DNA from: Rhyacichthys aspro
Lineage: Eukaryota; Chordata; Actinopteri; Gobiiformes; Rhyacichthyidae
Assembly: GCA_036850595.1 (NCBI GenBank)
Contig: CM072154.1
Span: 19,661,330 to 19,725,329, forward strand
Direction of reading: 5' to 3'
Length of the DNA: 64,000 bases
The notes under the pieces are model-generated. The model did not search any database and was not told the DNA's origin. It saw only the letters and a program-made list of their open reading frames with translations. Numbering within the stretch: the stretch's first letter is position 1; each line of letters starts with the position of its first letter. Position numbers and translations under genes: made by a program. Shown here piece after piece: positions 1-11,075 of the stretch.

Positions 1-2588
1 AGTCCCAACAGTGAGACACTGAGTTCACACTGGGCTCAATGGGAAGAGACGGACACTAAAAACACAACTAGTCTTGAGGATTAGAAAACATAAAACCATT
101 TAAAACAATATTACAAAATGGAAGACAGCATCAAAGGGACCTTAATATGACAGTTGCCAAATTATATAAAACTGGACTGAGACTAGAGGCCTGTGAAATA
201 ACATTGTGTCCAGATACAACCACAGAATCATACTTTTTCTATTCTTGACAACAAAAGGACACAAGGGGAAGCAGAATATACATCTTTCAGTCAAAACAAT
301 TGTAGTTTACACTTTGGGTTTGGTGGTTTTAGTCTCTTCAGCGCTGAAAGGTCTGAGAAAACAGTCAAATTAATGTGGGCTGCCTTTTTTAATTGTTTTT
401 CCTACTCTGTACTAAGAATTAGTCTGGTCTCTGTGGATTTGAGTTGTGTTTTCACAGGACAGAACAAGTGGACGCAAAATAAACACAACTAATCAGAGAA
501 ACATGCAAATATACAAATAATTAGATAAAAGAAGAGTGGGATCACAAACCCTTTTCACTTCATAAAAGGAATGAGTTTAGTCGGCCAGTTTTCCTTTTGG
601 TTGTTAAGGTGTCTTCACTCAGCTCTGTCAACTTCTGAGTGTTTTTAGAAACCGCAGCCAAAAAATCCAGCCCTGTTTTTAAAAAACGTACAATGACATC
701 AACTTTAGCAATAGCTTTTTTAGCTTAATGAGCAAAATTTAAACAGGACGATCTTCTGTTTATGCTCATATTGAATTTTGTAAAGGATACAAGCCATAAA
801 AACCCCCTGAAGTCAAAGAAATAGGAGTGGCCCGTTTGGACACGGAGCATCCAGGATAAACACGAGCCAGAGAAGACAACTAAACACTGACGTACAACTG
901 CGCACGCTCAGACGGAAAAACAAATAGATAAACAACACGAGACGGTGGTCAACACAAACACAGCCTGAGACTCACACAGAGTTCAAAGATGGAGAGCTGG
1001 ACGTGCTTCTGCGGCCAACTCTTTGGTCTCAGCAGCGGTTTAATCCTCAAAGATTTATCCACAGATAAAAGTGAAAACATTCAGTCGGAACAAGAAGCTC
1101 TCGGAAAACTAATGAAGATCATACGAACTGAGTCACGACCCGGACCGGGGTTTTCAGGAAGTCAAGACAAGTTTTGTGTCGATTATGAGTCGTGCTCTTG
1201 ATTTAGAATGCTCTTTGTCTTCAAGTGAGAAAATATTGTGTAAAAAGGCCTTTGAAAATGGTTTTGGGACTGGCTTGAAATGATTGCTGTCCAGTTACAG
1301 TAATGATGAAGTTACTGTACACATAAGAAATTTGTGAATCACTGTTTTGATGGATTTGACAAGACGAAAAGTAGTATTAAAACGCTTGTTCTTTGCTGTA
1401 TGAGTGAGCTTCATTTCCTAATTTTTTGCCAAGTAAATTTGACCATTTCTATCCAGTATTGTGAATAATAGCAGCTCACTTTAACCAACATTTTGACTCT
1501 AGGGCGAAAAGGAAGAGACTACTCTGTGTCTGGCCTTGGCATCATCTTTTATTTATTACTTCTTCAACAAAAGCAGTGACGAGCCACAGCAGAGCATCTC
1601 GTCCAGATTATTCAACTAGAAACACATTATAGTCACACGCCGTGACACCACAACGGATTTCTGGTCTCAAACATGGAAATAAAAACAGAATGTGAGTCTG
1701 TGTAGCGCCAAATAGTCAAATAGAAACGTAGACTTCCTTAGAAACTGATTAAAGCTCCTGTCACACTGTGGGACTTCAAATAAGATTATTACATGTCAAT
1801 AAGTGATGAGTTTAAGGTGTGACTATAGTGGTGTTATTGTAAGATTATAAAAAGGAGAAAATAAAGCATGGAATGGTTGAAAAAAAAAGGAAAATTTGGA
1901 GGAAGCTGGATCAAAAATGAGTTTGAAGCCATTAAAAGTACTTTGGCTCGAATAATTCATTGTTCATTGGGAAGTTTTAAAGACAGAGCATATGTTTTTT
2001 GTCTAAATTAAAGTTAAAGTTAAACATAATACTTTACTACCTGTTAAAACTCAGTATTGGAAGTGTTTTAGGCGGAAACTTGCACTGCATTAAAACTCTT
2101 GAAGGAAAAAAGTTAATAAAAATGTCGTTCTTACACTAGGGTTATTTTATTGTGTTAAAGAAGGATGGAAATAAAGGACAAACTCACATTTAACTCACAT
2201 TATAAGCTGAGTGAACACAGTATTTTGCCTATTTTCTGTCAATACACCTCTTAATAGTGGCATGAAAGAATGTGAGCCTAAAATATCCAAGAAAAATCTC
2301 TGGTTTTTGTTTAAATATTCAAAAAAATAATAAAAATCTGTTTATTCTTCAGCCTTTTCACCCAGTACATACTTAAATCTTGCAGTGAATTCAAATACAT
2401 TTCAAAAGTTTGCCTTTAATCAACAACTTTGTCTCCAGCCACTAATTTTAATGATGCTGACCACAAGAAGAACCTAGACCAGACTGCTGCGTCCTTATTA
2501 GTGCGAACACTTCAGAGTTAGGGCTCGGCAGTCCTCTGATGTGCATACGAAATGTCTCATGTTTCCTCAAAACTCATGTCTCTGCAAT

Positions 2589-2722
2589 TTAAAGTGCGTT
2601 CTCTGCAGCTGCATTCCCTCGACGTCCACACAGCCTTCTCCGAGCTGCGTTTAGCATCACAATGAGGGCAAAGACAGCGGAGAAAACACCGCAGATAGAA
2701 AGAAGGAGAGTGTTCTCTGAGT
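2589..2722 (-). CDS. Candidate terminal exon with a transmembrane segment (weak)
   Basis: The minus strand reads DSENTLLLSICGVFSAVF, continuing into ALIVMLNAARRRLCGRRG and AAAENAL before TAA at 2591-2589. This is a hydrophobic stretch of about 19 residues followed by an RRR stop-transfer cluster and a short polar tail, as at the C-terminus of a single-pass membrane protein. A possible acceptor (cccaAG) lies at 2724-2723, but its pyrimidine tract is the damaged homopolymer patch. AATAAA on the minus strand at 2346-2341 could serve a 3' UTR of about 240 bp. The entry phase (1) does not match semaphorin exon 3 (phase 0), so it would belong to another gene. I do not recognise the family; a chance frame remains likely. 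Confidence 0.2.
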
Positions 2723-2725
2723 CTT

Positions 2726-2754
2726 GGGAAAAATTTTTGGGGGGGGTTTTTTAA

Positions 2755-2787
<33 letters not shown>

Positions 2788-2817
2788 AGAAGATAGGGGG
2801 GGGGTGGTTTTTTAAAG
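2726..2817. other. Homopolymer-damaged patch (32-G run)
   Basis: A run of 32 G (2755-2786) is flanked by blocks made almost only of G, T and A homopolymers. Nothing like it surrounds it. It resembles consensus failure or gap filling in an assembly rather than a natural repeat; compare 24274-24362 and 51465-51560. Confidence 0.7.
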
Positions 2818-3840
2818 TTGTAAAAGGCCCAAAGGGCAAATGTTGTTATAATAATGATCCAAATACAGAAAATACACTTTTATAGCTTGTTGTATGAAGC
2901 CTATGATGTAGAGACTAGTGTGACATTTATATTTTTGCACATTTTTATGTTGTATTTTTGCATATTTAACCTGTTTTAGCCCCTTTTATATTTTTTCTCA
3001 CCAATGTGCTGACTTAATACACCTTACACTGCAAAAAGCATGAAATCAAGGGAATAAAAAAAGTTTGCTGCTCCCCATTGACTTCCTATGACTTCCACTT
3101 GTTCTTATTTTAATAATAAAAAGGAGTATCCTATTTTATCTTGCTGAGTACAATAATAATAATATTTGAAGCACAGACAGCACTATTTTACTGCGATGTA
3201 TTTAAAAGACAAACAATAGAAGGTGTAGATCATTAAAGTGCTGGCCTTGTTTATTGGATACGTTATGCTCAAAAGTCATTACAGTTTTTGCCTCCTCCAT
3301 CATTCACTAAATCAAAATCGAACTAAAATGCCACCAGAAATATCCACACAAACAGTGTCACGACCTCCAAACTCTGACCCCGGTGTTATGTTTAACAGAG
3401 GCAGACTGCACACAAACATGAGATGGAGCACATGTGTCCGAGTGTGGAGTATGTGACGCGCTTTTAAGAAAGATACAGCAGCCATCCATCTCAGTGATCA
3501 CAAAAACAACACGGATACAGAGGAACGTGAAGGAATGTAGAGAGGAGTGTGCTCAGTTGGACGTGTTGGACTAAACTTGGACTCTATCACACTCTGGTTT
3601 TATTACTCCTCAAAGAGTTACACCCAGTCTCTTTCAAAATATCTGTAATTATTATGTTCTGTGACAGTCTGTCTGTTCATTGTCAGTTGCTAAAATCTTC
3701 TTATTAAATGCGGAGTATGTGAGAAAAAGAACTGTTTAATCGTCTAATCGCATATTGCTCAACACAGCTTGTCAATAAGGAAGTAAAGGCTGACAATAAA
3801 ACAGTTTATATTAAAAATTAAAATAGAGAATTAGTATTTT

Positions 3841-3896
3841 GAAGAGGAAAAATTGGTCCAGTTTAATTTTTTTAATAAAAGAAAAGCAAGAGATGT
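3841..3896 (+). repeat. Dispersed repeat, copy 1 (partner at 53097-53150)
   Basis: The stretch from gaggaaaaa through tttttttaataaaagaaaag to caagagatg is nearly repeated at 53097-53150 in the same orientation, with a few substitutions. About 55 bp are shared and homology fades on both sides. It is probably an old transposon fragment of a family I do not recognise. Confidence 0.55.
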
Positions 3897-4466
3897 CCCT
3901 AGGCTTCTTCTGGAGGAGAGTGGAGTCTGAGACAGGAACAAAAAAAGAAAATGAAGTAGTTTGACTTGAATGCAGAATTTGTGACTTGTGGCCAATGCCT
4001 TTTCGTCCATTAAAAATATATTATGCTCTGCTTGACTATCGCTGTCAAAGGCCTCCACAGTTTGTGTTGCTGTGAAGCACTCGATAAAACAACAATTAGT
4101 CACTTTAAGAGACTGGTTTACTCCTACAGAATATTTTTGTAGCTGCTACAGTATAAATCCGGAAAGAAATTACTCAAATGATACGGATTGGCCTCTAAAA
4201 AACCTATTTAGAAAAACTAAAAAGTAAAACTACTCACTAGCTTTTCCGACCAATTATTAGACCAGACATTACATCTGACTCTACAGTAGCCCTGCAGGGA
4301 CATTCTGTGGTCTTTACTGATTATGTTGATGAAAATAAAACTCAGGACCTGAACTTTGACCTTTGTTCTGCGGAAAAAGCTCACAAATCATCACATTACA
4401 CACGATGATACCTGACATCTGGGGTTATTTCTCAGAGATAGAGTTGCCTCTGCTCTCGTTACAGTA

Positions 4467-4469
<3 letters not shown>

Positions 4470-4506
<37 letters not shown>

Positions 4507-4515
4507 ACACACACC
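4470..4515. repeat. (CA)n microsatellite
   Basis: About 23 dinucleotide units with one GA interruption near 4501. The minus-strand frame through it gives a meaningless Cys-Val run. Confidence 0.95.
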
Positions 4516-4590
4516 AGAGCAGTGTGAGCCCTGTGAGTCCTGAGCGGAGGAAACACCTAATAAAACTGATATAAGACACCCCAGTCACAC

Positions 4591-4641
4591 CTGCCTCTTC
4601 AAACACCGAGCGCTCTCCTAACTCGCTCCAGATGCAGATGG
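4591..4641 (-). CDS. Candidate 51-bp exon (weak)
   Basis: Minus strand: acceptor tgcctgaCAG ending at 4642 and donor GGCAG|GTGTGA at 4590. Only one frame is open, reading ICIWSELGERSVFEEA, entering and leaving in phase 1, which would join the candidate terminal exon at 2589-2722. It overlaps no known domain. It is supported only by splice consensus and phase agreement. Confidence 0.13.
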
Positions 4642-6758
4642 CTGTCAGGCACAAAATTTAAAAAAAGGGACACAAAAAACAGCATCGCACTCTTACGGCT
4701 GTTGTCATTGTGCAGACCCATAATGTGTGAGTTCGGGACGGTAATTAGAGCAGCTCTGTGTGTTCTGAGCCAACGCCGGAGATCGACTGGGACCGAATTT
4801 AACGACGTCTCTGGATATCAAAGTAGTGGCTTCGTAACAACCTCCTTCCTGTCTTCCTTTGTCGAATCCTCGTTTGACATTTATAGGTCTCTTATTCCCT
4901 TTCCACATAGTTTCTCTTGTTACTTGAGCAAGAGTAACAATGGTACCTAAAACAAGAGCTCTAAATAAAGCATTTGATGGATCTTTGACATGAAACACAA
5001 AAAAGGGACTCATTCATAGACACATCCTCCACTAAGTTGCTGCCTGCACGGTTTTATACATGATATATTGATAAATGCACCTATAGCAAACATATACAGA
5101 ACTTTAAAATGTGGCATACTGAGAAATAACAAATGTCGGGTTTAAGTGCTGCTTGTGCAATGATTAAAAAAGTATGACAAAAGGGAAAGCCAGAGTGTGA
5201 CGGCAGATATTATTCTACAATATATAACAATATGAGACTTTTACAGCTACAGAATTGTCTATTACTTATGAAAACTATGAAATTGAATGCCATTGATGAA
5301 CAGTGTCATGATCACTTTGCAAAATAACATCTTTACTGTTGTTTCCTTAAAAAATAGACTGTCTCTTGACTTAATTTCTCTCTATAAACTCTTTAAACAA
5401 CAACCGCTGACTGGTGTTATCTTAGCAGAGTTAATTACTGACATTTACCGTCGTAATAACATTAAACCGAGTTCATTTCCTGATATATAAACATCTGTAA
5501 TGAGATGAACAGTCCTCCCCGTGTTTTCTTGTTTTGCTAATTCCCTTTATGTTATTTTAGCCTTAATTAAGACTCTCACTGTTGCCTCCTTTGCCTCCTA
5601 CAGAAACTAATAACACAACTTAATACTCTCTGAAGTAACAGAAAAAAAACTGCTCAAATCTCTTTAATGTAAGTATTGGGTCAAATTTCGGAAGGAAACT
5701 GAAGCGCTCAACGGGGCACTAAGCTGTCTAAATATGCCATTTACTTTACACTAAACCGGAGGCACATTCGGCTCCCTGTCTTCTGGGATAATCATGTTTT
5801 TTAACCTACTTTTAAAACTCCCAAATATACTCTGAGAAGTGGATGGTTTTGGCAAAGCTCTGTGGTGATCGTAAAGTTGAGACAAACAGCCAGAGGTTTG
5901 AAGAAGTGAGAGCTGCTCCTCTGCTGCTCGCTCGGGACGTGTTAGTTCATATAGAGCTGTTCGGTCACCTCATTCACAAACTCAAAGTGGAGATTTGGGG
6001 TTCATTTTTGGGTTTGAGCGTGGCGTATGCTTGATGTTAAACAGTGTAAGTAAAAAAGTGGGCCTTGAAAGGAAAGAAGGAAACCCAATAAGAGAAGAAC
6101 TGACCAAACCAAAGACAGATTTGGCTAAAAAACACAGTCACCCTCAGTTTGTGTCTGTTTCTTTTTCAGACACCTCTGTTTTAGCTACAAACCTTCTGTA
6201 TTGCTGCATTTAGAGGTGCATTAATGTAGTTACTGCATGAAATGGACGTAACTTACAGTAACTCTTGAAGAATCACATGGCTGTACTTGCATTCAATCCA
6301 CATTTTATATAAATCTTGATTGGAAATGAAGCTTTACACAAATGATGTAGCATCTGCAAAGTCAAAGTGTTTAGTGTCGACACGTGCAGTGTTTAGAGAA
6401 CACAGATGTATGGAAGAGTGTGGATAAAGCCTGGAGCAGATGTCGTTCACAGTCAACAGCACAAACTCATTTCCATGTGAGCTTTTAACAAGAAGCATCT
6501 GAAAGATAAATCATTTTAGACGTAAAATGCAAACAAATGCAAATTTACAAGTTTAGCAGGTTTTGAAAGGAATGCTCTGTTTATGTTAAGTTTAGACCAA
6601 GACCGAGTCAGGACCAGGACTCAAATATTGTCTTTGAATAAGTTGACTGAACAATTTTCGTCTTCTTCTCATTTAAGTCATAGTTCCATTTTACCCAATT
6701 AATAATTCTACGGCTCGTTATTGTTTGTTGACATGAGCATGAATGTGTTAAATCTTAC

Positions 6759-6821
6759 CTGTGGGTCTTTGCCGATGGAAATACAGTGCTCTCTGTTGCC
6801 AGGCAACGGGGGCCAGTAGAT
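6759..6821 (-). CDS. sema3g: Semaphorin 3G-like, third coding exon
   Basis: The 63-bp exon lies between acceptor tttcctatag (ending 6822) and donor CAG|GTAAGA (starting 6758). It is read in phase 0 directly from the preceding exon and ends in phase 0. It encodes 21 residues, IYWPPLPGNREHCISIGKDP plus Q. This matches the small semaphorin exon carrying the W-P motif, the R-E/D-x-C with a disulphide cysteine, and G-K-D. The WPPxPGxRE wording favours SEMA3G. The following exon should begin near ECANF and include CGTGAF; I searched 1-6758 on the minus strand for its back-translated core and did not see it, so intron 3 likely exceeds 6.7 kb. Confidence 0.92.
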
Positions 6822-7460
6822 CTATAGGAAACAAAAGAGGAACAACGATCACTGATGGGCTCATAACTTTGGAGAATTGCAAACAACCCCAGTGTATTTC
6901 CAAATGTAATGAGTCTGTGGGCGGCTCCAGGTTCTGTTAATGCAACACAAACATTACAATCAGCCGCTGTGTCGTTAAATATCAATCATTTCTCGGTGAA
7001 TTCTGCTTTATGGTAATTAGAGGGAAATGGAGCAGAGCAGATTTTGTACATTTGATGGAAAGTGTTGGAATGAGACGCCAAAATATAAGAGGATTGCGCT
7101 TTTGACTTGATTGAGACATGACCAGTGAATCCATCATTTGAGTTTTAATAGAACAAGGAAACACCTGCCAGAGTATCACAGTCCAGTTATTTGCTGTGTA
7201 TCATTTTTATTACATGTGACTTCTCTATGATTCTGTAGCAATGTCACAAAATAGCAGCGCTAACTTTACAATACATTACAAGTGCAAATCTGTGGTTGTG
7301 TTGTTTATTATGAATATAGATTGAACAAATGGAAAGTACATCACAAGGTCAATGGCATCAAGGTTAAGTTAAAACATCAAGAGGCAGATTTTTGGTGTAA
7401 TTTAATGTTTGTGAGACAGTGAGCCACACATTTTGCAGCTGAATATTGCAGATGCTTGTG

Positions 7461-7461
<1 letters not shown>

Positions 7462-7491
<30 letters not shown>
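7462..7491 (+). repeat. (CAG)10 trinucleotide repeat
   Basis: Ten uninterrupted CAG units. A plus-strand frame (7446-7850) reads it as poly-Ala but then runs into low-complexity sequence and is not a credible gene. Confidence 0.95.
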
Positions 7492-7492
<1 letters not shown>

Positions 7493-7609
7493 TCATTTTA
7501 ATAACCACCATCTGCAAATGATAAGATCCACCGGAGCTCGAAAAAAAACACACGGCTCCCTGTTACACGACAAACAGAATACAGAATCCCTATTGTTTAG
7601 TACATTTAT

Positions 7610-7680
7610 GCATTTTCTACCATTTGTCCTGTTACGGATCACAGGGACTGGAGCCTATCCCAGCTCCTTTGGGCCTAAAG
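7610..7680 (+). repeat. Fragment of a common teleost interspersed repeat (ggagcctatcccagct core)
   Basis: Contains cagggactggagcctatccc followed by agct and an upstream cctgttacggatca. From memory this is the core of a repeat widespread in fish genomes, where it continues into a ttgggcgagaggcggggtac-like segment. Only the first part is present here, and it breaks off after tttgggcc. Confidence 0.45.
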
Positions 7681-7832
7681 TGATTAAAACACACAAACAT
7701 TTATTCATTATGATTCTTTACTCACAGCTCGAGATTTTGACTGATCTTCCTGTTTCTTTTTTGTTCATTATGATTGGGATGATGTCTGCTTTGTCACTTT
7801 TTGATTTTTTGTTTTTGTTTATTATTATGGCA

Positions 7833-7992
7833 CAAAATAAAATAAAATAAAATAAAATAAAATAAAATAAAATAAAATAAAATAAAATAAAATAAAATTA
7901 AATTAAATTAAATTAAATTAAATTAAATTAAATTAAATTAAATTAAATTAAATTAAATTAAATTAAATTAAATTAAATTAAATTAAATTAAA
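7833..7992 (+). repeat. Compound pentanucleotide microsatellite (AAAAT)n(AAATT)n
   Basis: About 12 units of AAAAT (to about 7895) change abruptly into about 19 units of AAATT without loss of the 5-bp register. Confidence 0.95.
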
Positions 7993-9196
7993 AAATACCA
8001 AACAACAAATAAAAAAATAACAATTATATCCCATGCATTAACTAACTTAAATAACCTTCCAGATTCACTGTGCTGCTGTGCTTAAGCAAAGCCTCAATAC
8101 TTCCTCACACAGCCATCTGAAGGATAAAAAAATCAACTGTACAATGCTAAAATCCAGTCAGGTTTTACGTTCTCACAGATCACATCCATTGTCAACGCTC
8201 CAAGTCTTTCTCTCATTTCATCAGTTCAGTGAGGATCGAGAAGACGGAAAGATAAGCACCGAGTAACATTTGGATCTGAAACAATAGTTTTCTGCACATG
8301 AATAATTCAGTGACTCAATGAGCATTCGTGAGGGAAGCCCAAAGCTGGTCTCACTGTTGAGCTTCAGTGAGGTATATAAATCTGGAGCTGGGCGCTGGCT
8401 TCCAGAAGTCTTCCCCCGGACAATAGGGCTTTGTTGGACCAGAAGGAAAGCAGTCTTGTTTTGGCTGGCAGCTTGAACAGAAAACAGAGAGCCAAACAAA
8501 GGCCGATGACTTGGATTACTGTTTGTGTGTGTGGACAATGTGGCAGCAACCAGAGGAAAAAAAGAAGATAAATTCACTTAAGGAAATGAATGAGGACATT
8601 GTGATTTGAATTAAGGATAAATAGGATCTTTTTAAGCCTCATTGGTACAAATTTAGCCCAGACCTCCCTTCCTTAGTTCTCATATCAGCAGTAAAACCAC
8701 GGCTTTATCAGGTCTATAAATTCTCATTTATCAGATCCAGCACAGTGGACTTTCTCAAATCTCATTCGCTGAAACCTGGCTCAACAACATTGGGATGATT
8801 TAATGTATTGTCAGCTTTAGTTTCAGACAGAATTGACTTGGAAACAGCATTTTGTCCGTTCTGTCAGACCTAAATCTCCATTTTAGTAACCAATATTAAA
8901 ATGAAACTAATGTCTTGAAAATATTTTCCCTCCTTCTTTCTACCAAGACCACCTGGACCAAAGATCAGGAGTTTAGCTCAAACCACAGCTTTTATATCTG
9001 CAAATGTATCTCTGAGTCAACGGTAAAGTCTGAAACTCCAGACCAAAAAGGTAAAAAAAACATCATGTTCATTGAAAGGGAGGACACATTTACAAATATG
9101 TGAACGCAAAACCAAACAGGACCATTTCATCCGATCATGTAAGTGTTTATCAATACAATCAAGACATTTACTTGAATAAAAGTAGTTACTTCCATC

Positions 9197-9222
9197 TCTA
9201 TTCTATTCTATTCTATTCTATT
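9197..9222 (+). repeat. (TTCTA)n microsatellite
   Basis: Five pentanucleotide units. Confidence 0.9.
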
Positions 9223-10084
9223 GAGTCACTGATGCTCCATAGAAATGTCCCTCTAGGAACACAAATGTACCAAGAAGAACAAGAGGAAGTTTCCACATTC
9301 ATCATTTTGTTCCAGTTCCCATTTTAGTCCTGGTTATATAGGCTCCCAGTCATTTTAATGTATGGATGCTCGGGGCATAACGCACAGATATTTACAATTC
9401 ATCTTTAGAATAAACATGTCTCCAGAGGTTTTCACAGTTCAAACCTGTCGGACAGATGTTAAATCTTTAAATAATAAGTCAGTTTATTGAGTTAAAGGCT
9501 GAGTCTGTGCCTTATTGTTTAAAAGCTTATGTGGAGCAATACCTTATTTTACGCTTGACTGAAATTCATGCATAAATTGGGACCAGGCTGAAACTTGGCT
9601 TGAAATAGCTTTAGAGTTTTGGACTGACGCGGGTCTACGGACAGGCCCGGCTCATTTGAATACAGTGTGAAATCAATCAGCTTCAAACCTGGCTCGTCCG
9701 GCTCCAGGAGAGTCCCGCCGAGCAAATGCCTCCTGACACTTCAAAGAGCTGAGAAAACCTGACGGGACCTGGACATTTGCACTTGTTTGTCATTTTCGAA
9801 CGGATTGGAAGCGGTCTAAACTCTGGACTGGAGCCTCAAGCTTCAAAGACACAATACACCATCAGTCAAATGATTAAAAATTACAAATAATCAAGTAGGT
9901 CTTTGTTCATGATCCAGTATTTCAACAGCACAGGATGAAATAAATCTCTCGCATGTTTCATCATAAAACTTTGAAGAAACCTTTATTCCTAAGGGTCATT
10001 GTTTAATCAGATCCGTATTATTTGTTTTAAATAACAACATATCTGTGTAATACTTCCAGAATTATGGACACATCCTGTTGATAT

Positions 10085-10557
10085 TAGAGATGAGCAGATA
10101 TGTTTATATTATTAAATGCAACACGTACGGTTTCGACGATATAAAGCTGATATTTGTCGTGTTTATGAAGAAGAACTGAGCATCAAAGTTGAGAAAAGAC
10201 ACTAGGATTTGATGTGATGTAGAAAATGTGAACAAATGTGTGAAGTGTGAACTTGGAAATAACTAAAATTGTGTGTGAGCTGTAAATTATAAATGATCAG
10301 AAGTATCAGTAGTATCAATAGTATCAATAGTTATGATTTCTTAACCATCTTTTCAAGAACAGCTGTATTGACATTTCCAACTTTGATTTATGACAATACC
10401 TCAGTTTACCACTATAGACCAATCATTCTGTTTAAATCTATTTTCAGTTTTTAGTTTGATAGTCCTTCCAGAAATAAATATAAAATCATAGATTATTCAA
10501 GGCAGAATAATCAATTTTAAATTTGTTTTAGTAAAATGATGATTATCCCCAGCCCTA
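10085..10557. mobile_element. hAT-like non-autonomous element with decayed 8-bp duplication
   Basis: The right end reads gattatccccagcccta, whose complement is TAGGGCTGGGG; the left end tagagatgagcagata is a diverged version of the same terminus. Flanking octamers gttgatat (10077-10084) and gttaatgt (10558-10565) agree except for two transitions, as expected for an old 8-bp target duplication of a hAT-type transposon. There is no coding capacity. The interior has short agtatcaat reiterations near 10300. Termini of this kind are widespread in teleosts. Confidence 0.6.
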
Positions 10558-10694
10558 GTTAATGTATTTATTAGTTTTCTGCACTTATCGTTTATGGATT
10601 GTTGGGGTCAGGGCCTGAAATCACAGTAAATCAGAAAGCTAACACTGATAGACCATTCGTCCACGATCAATTCACCTTTAATGCATGTCTTTTA

Positions 10695-11075
10695 ATCAGT
10701 GGCGTCAAACTAAAAGTGGTGAGGGGCAGCGAAAATTCATAAGAATCCTTTCAGAGGCCGAAGATGGTGACATTTGGAAGCTTTTATTAAATTTTGAATG
10801 TGATATTTCATCTTAATTTAAGTCTTACAAAAGTTATCACACAAGCAACCATTTCCTCCTTTCATGGAAACTGGTTTTAGTTGGATTTGAACAGGTTTTA
10901 GTTAGATTTGAACAGGAATTAGTCAGATTTCAACAGGTTTTAGTCAGATTTGAACAGCTTTTAGTCAGATTTGAACAGGTTTTAGTCAGATTTCAACAGG
11001 TTTTAGTCAGGTTTCAACAGGTTTTCGATGGATTTTAACAGATTTTATTTATCTTTGTAGCTCAAAACAAGTCCA
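10695..11075 (+). mobile_element. Truncated copy of the minisatellite-bearing hAT MITE
   Basis: It starts cagtggcgtcaaac and follows the complete copy at 12247-12709 through gtggtgagggg, aagaatcctttc, gatggtgacatttggaagct, the internal tandem repeats (10870-11040) and tttatttatctttgtagc, then loses similarity. The right terminus with the gggccacataaaac segment is missing, so it is 3'-truncated. Confidence 0.75.
10868..11045 (+). repeat. 21-bp minisatellite inside hAT MITE copy 1
   Basis: About eight to nine units of the type ggttttagtcagatttgaaca, with substitutions. It is the same unit family as 12420-12580 and, reverse complemented, 23985-24535. Confidence 0.85.

Larger units (their letters stand above)
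1..6758 (-). other. sema3g: Probable intron 3 of the semaphorin gene; no exon established
   Basis: AT-rich unique-looking sequence downstream of the third semaphorin exon. No further sema exon was found by eye. It contains the (CA)n at 4470-4515, the homopolymer patch at 2726-2817 and a weak pair of candidate exons (see 2589-2722 and 4591-4641). Small plus-strand frames such as 989-1201 and 5843-6213 have no recognisable domain or splice context. Confidence 0.5.

Noticed and set aside
2657..2839. Proline-rich minus-strand frame
   Set aside because: The prolines come from the 32-base G run, which looks like an assembly error.
4705..5013. 102-codon minus-strand frame facing an 82-codon plus-strand frame
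   Set aside because: No domain or splice support on either strand; overlapping open frames alone are not evidence.
7446..7850. 134-codon plus-strand frame with poly-Ala
   Set aside because: The alanines are the (CAG)10 microsatellite; the rest is repeat fragment and AT-rich sequence with no domain.
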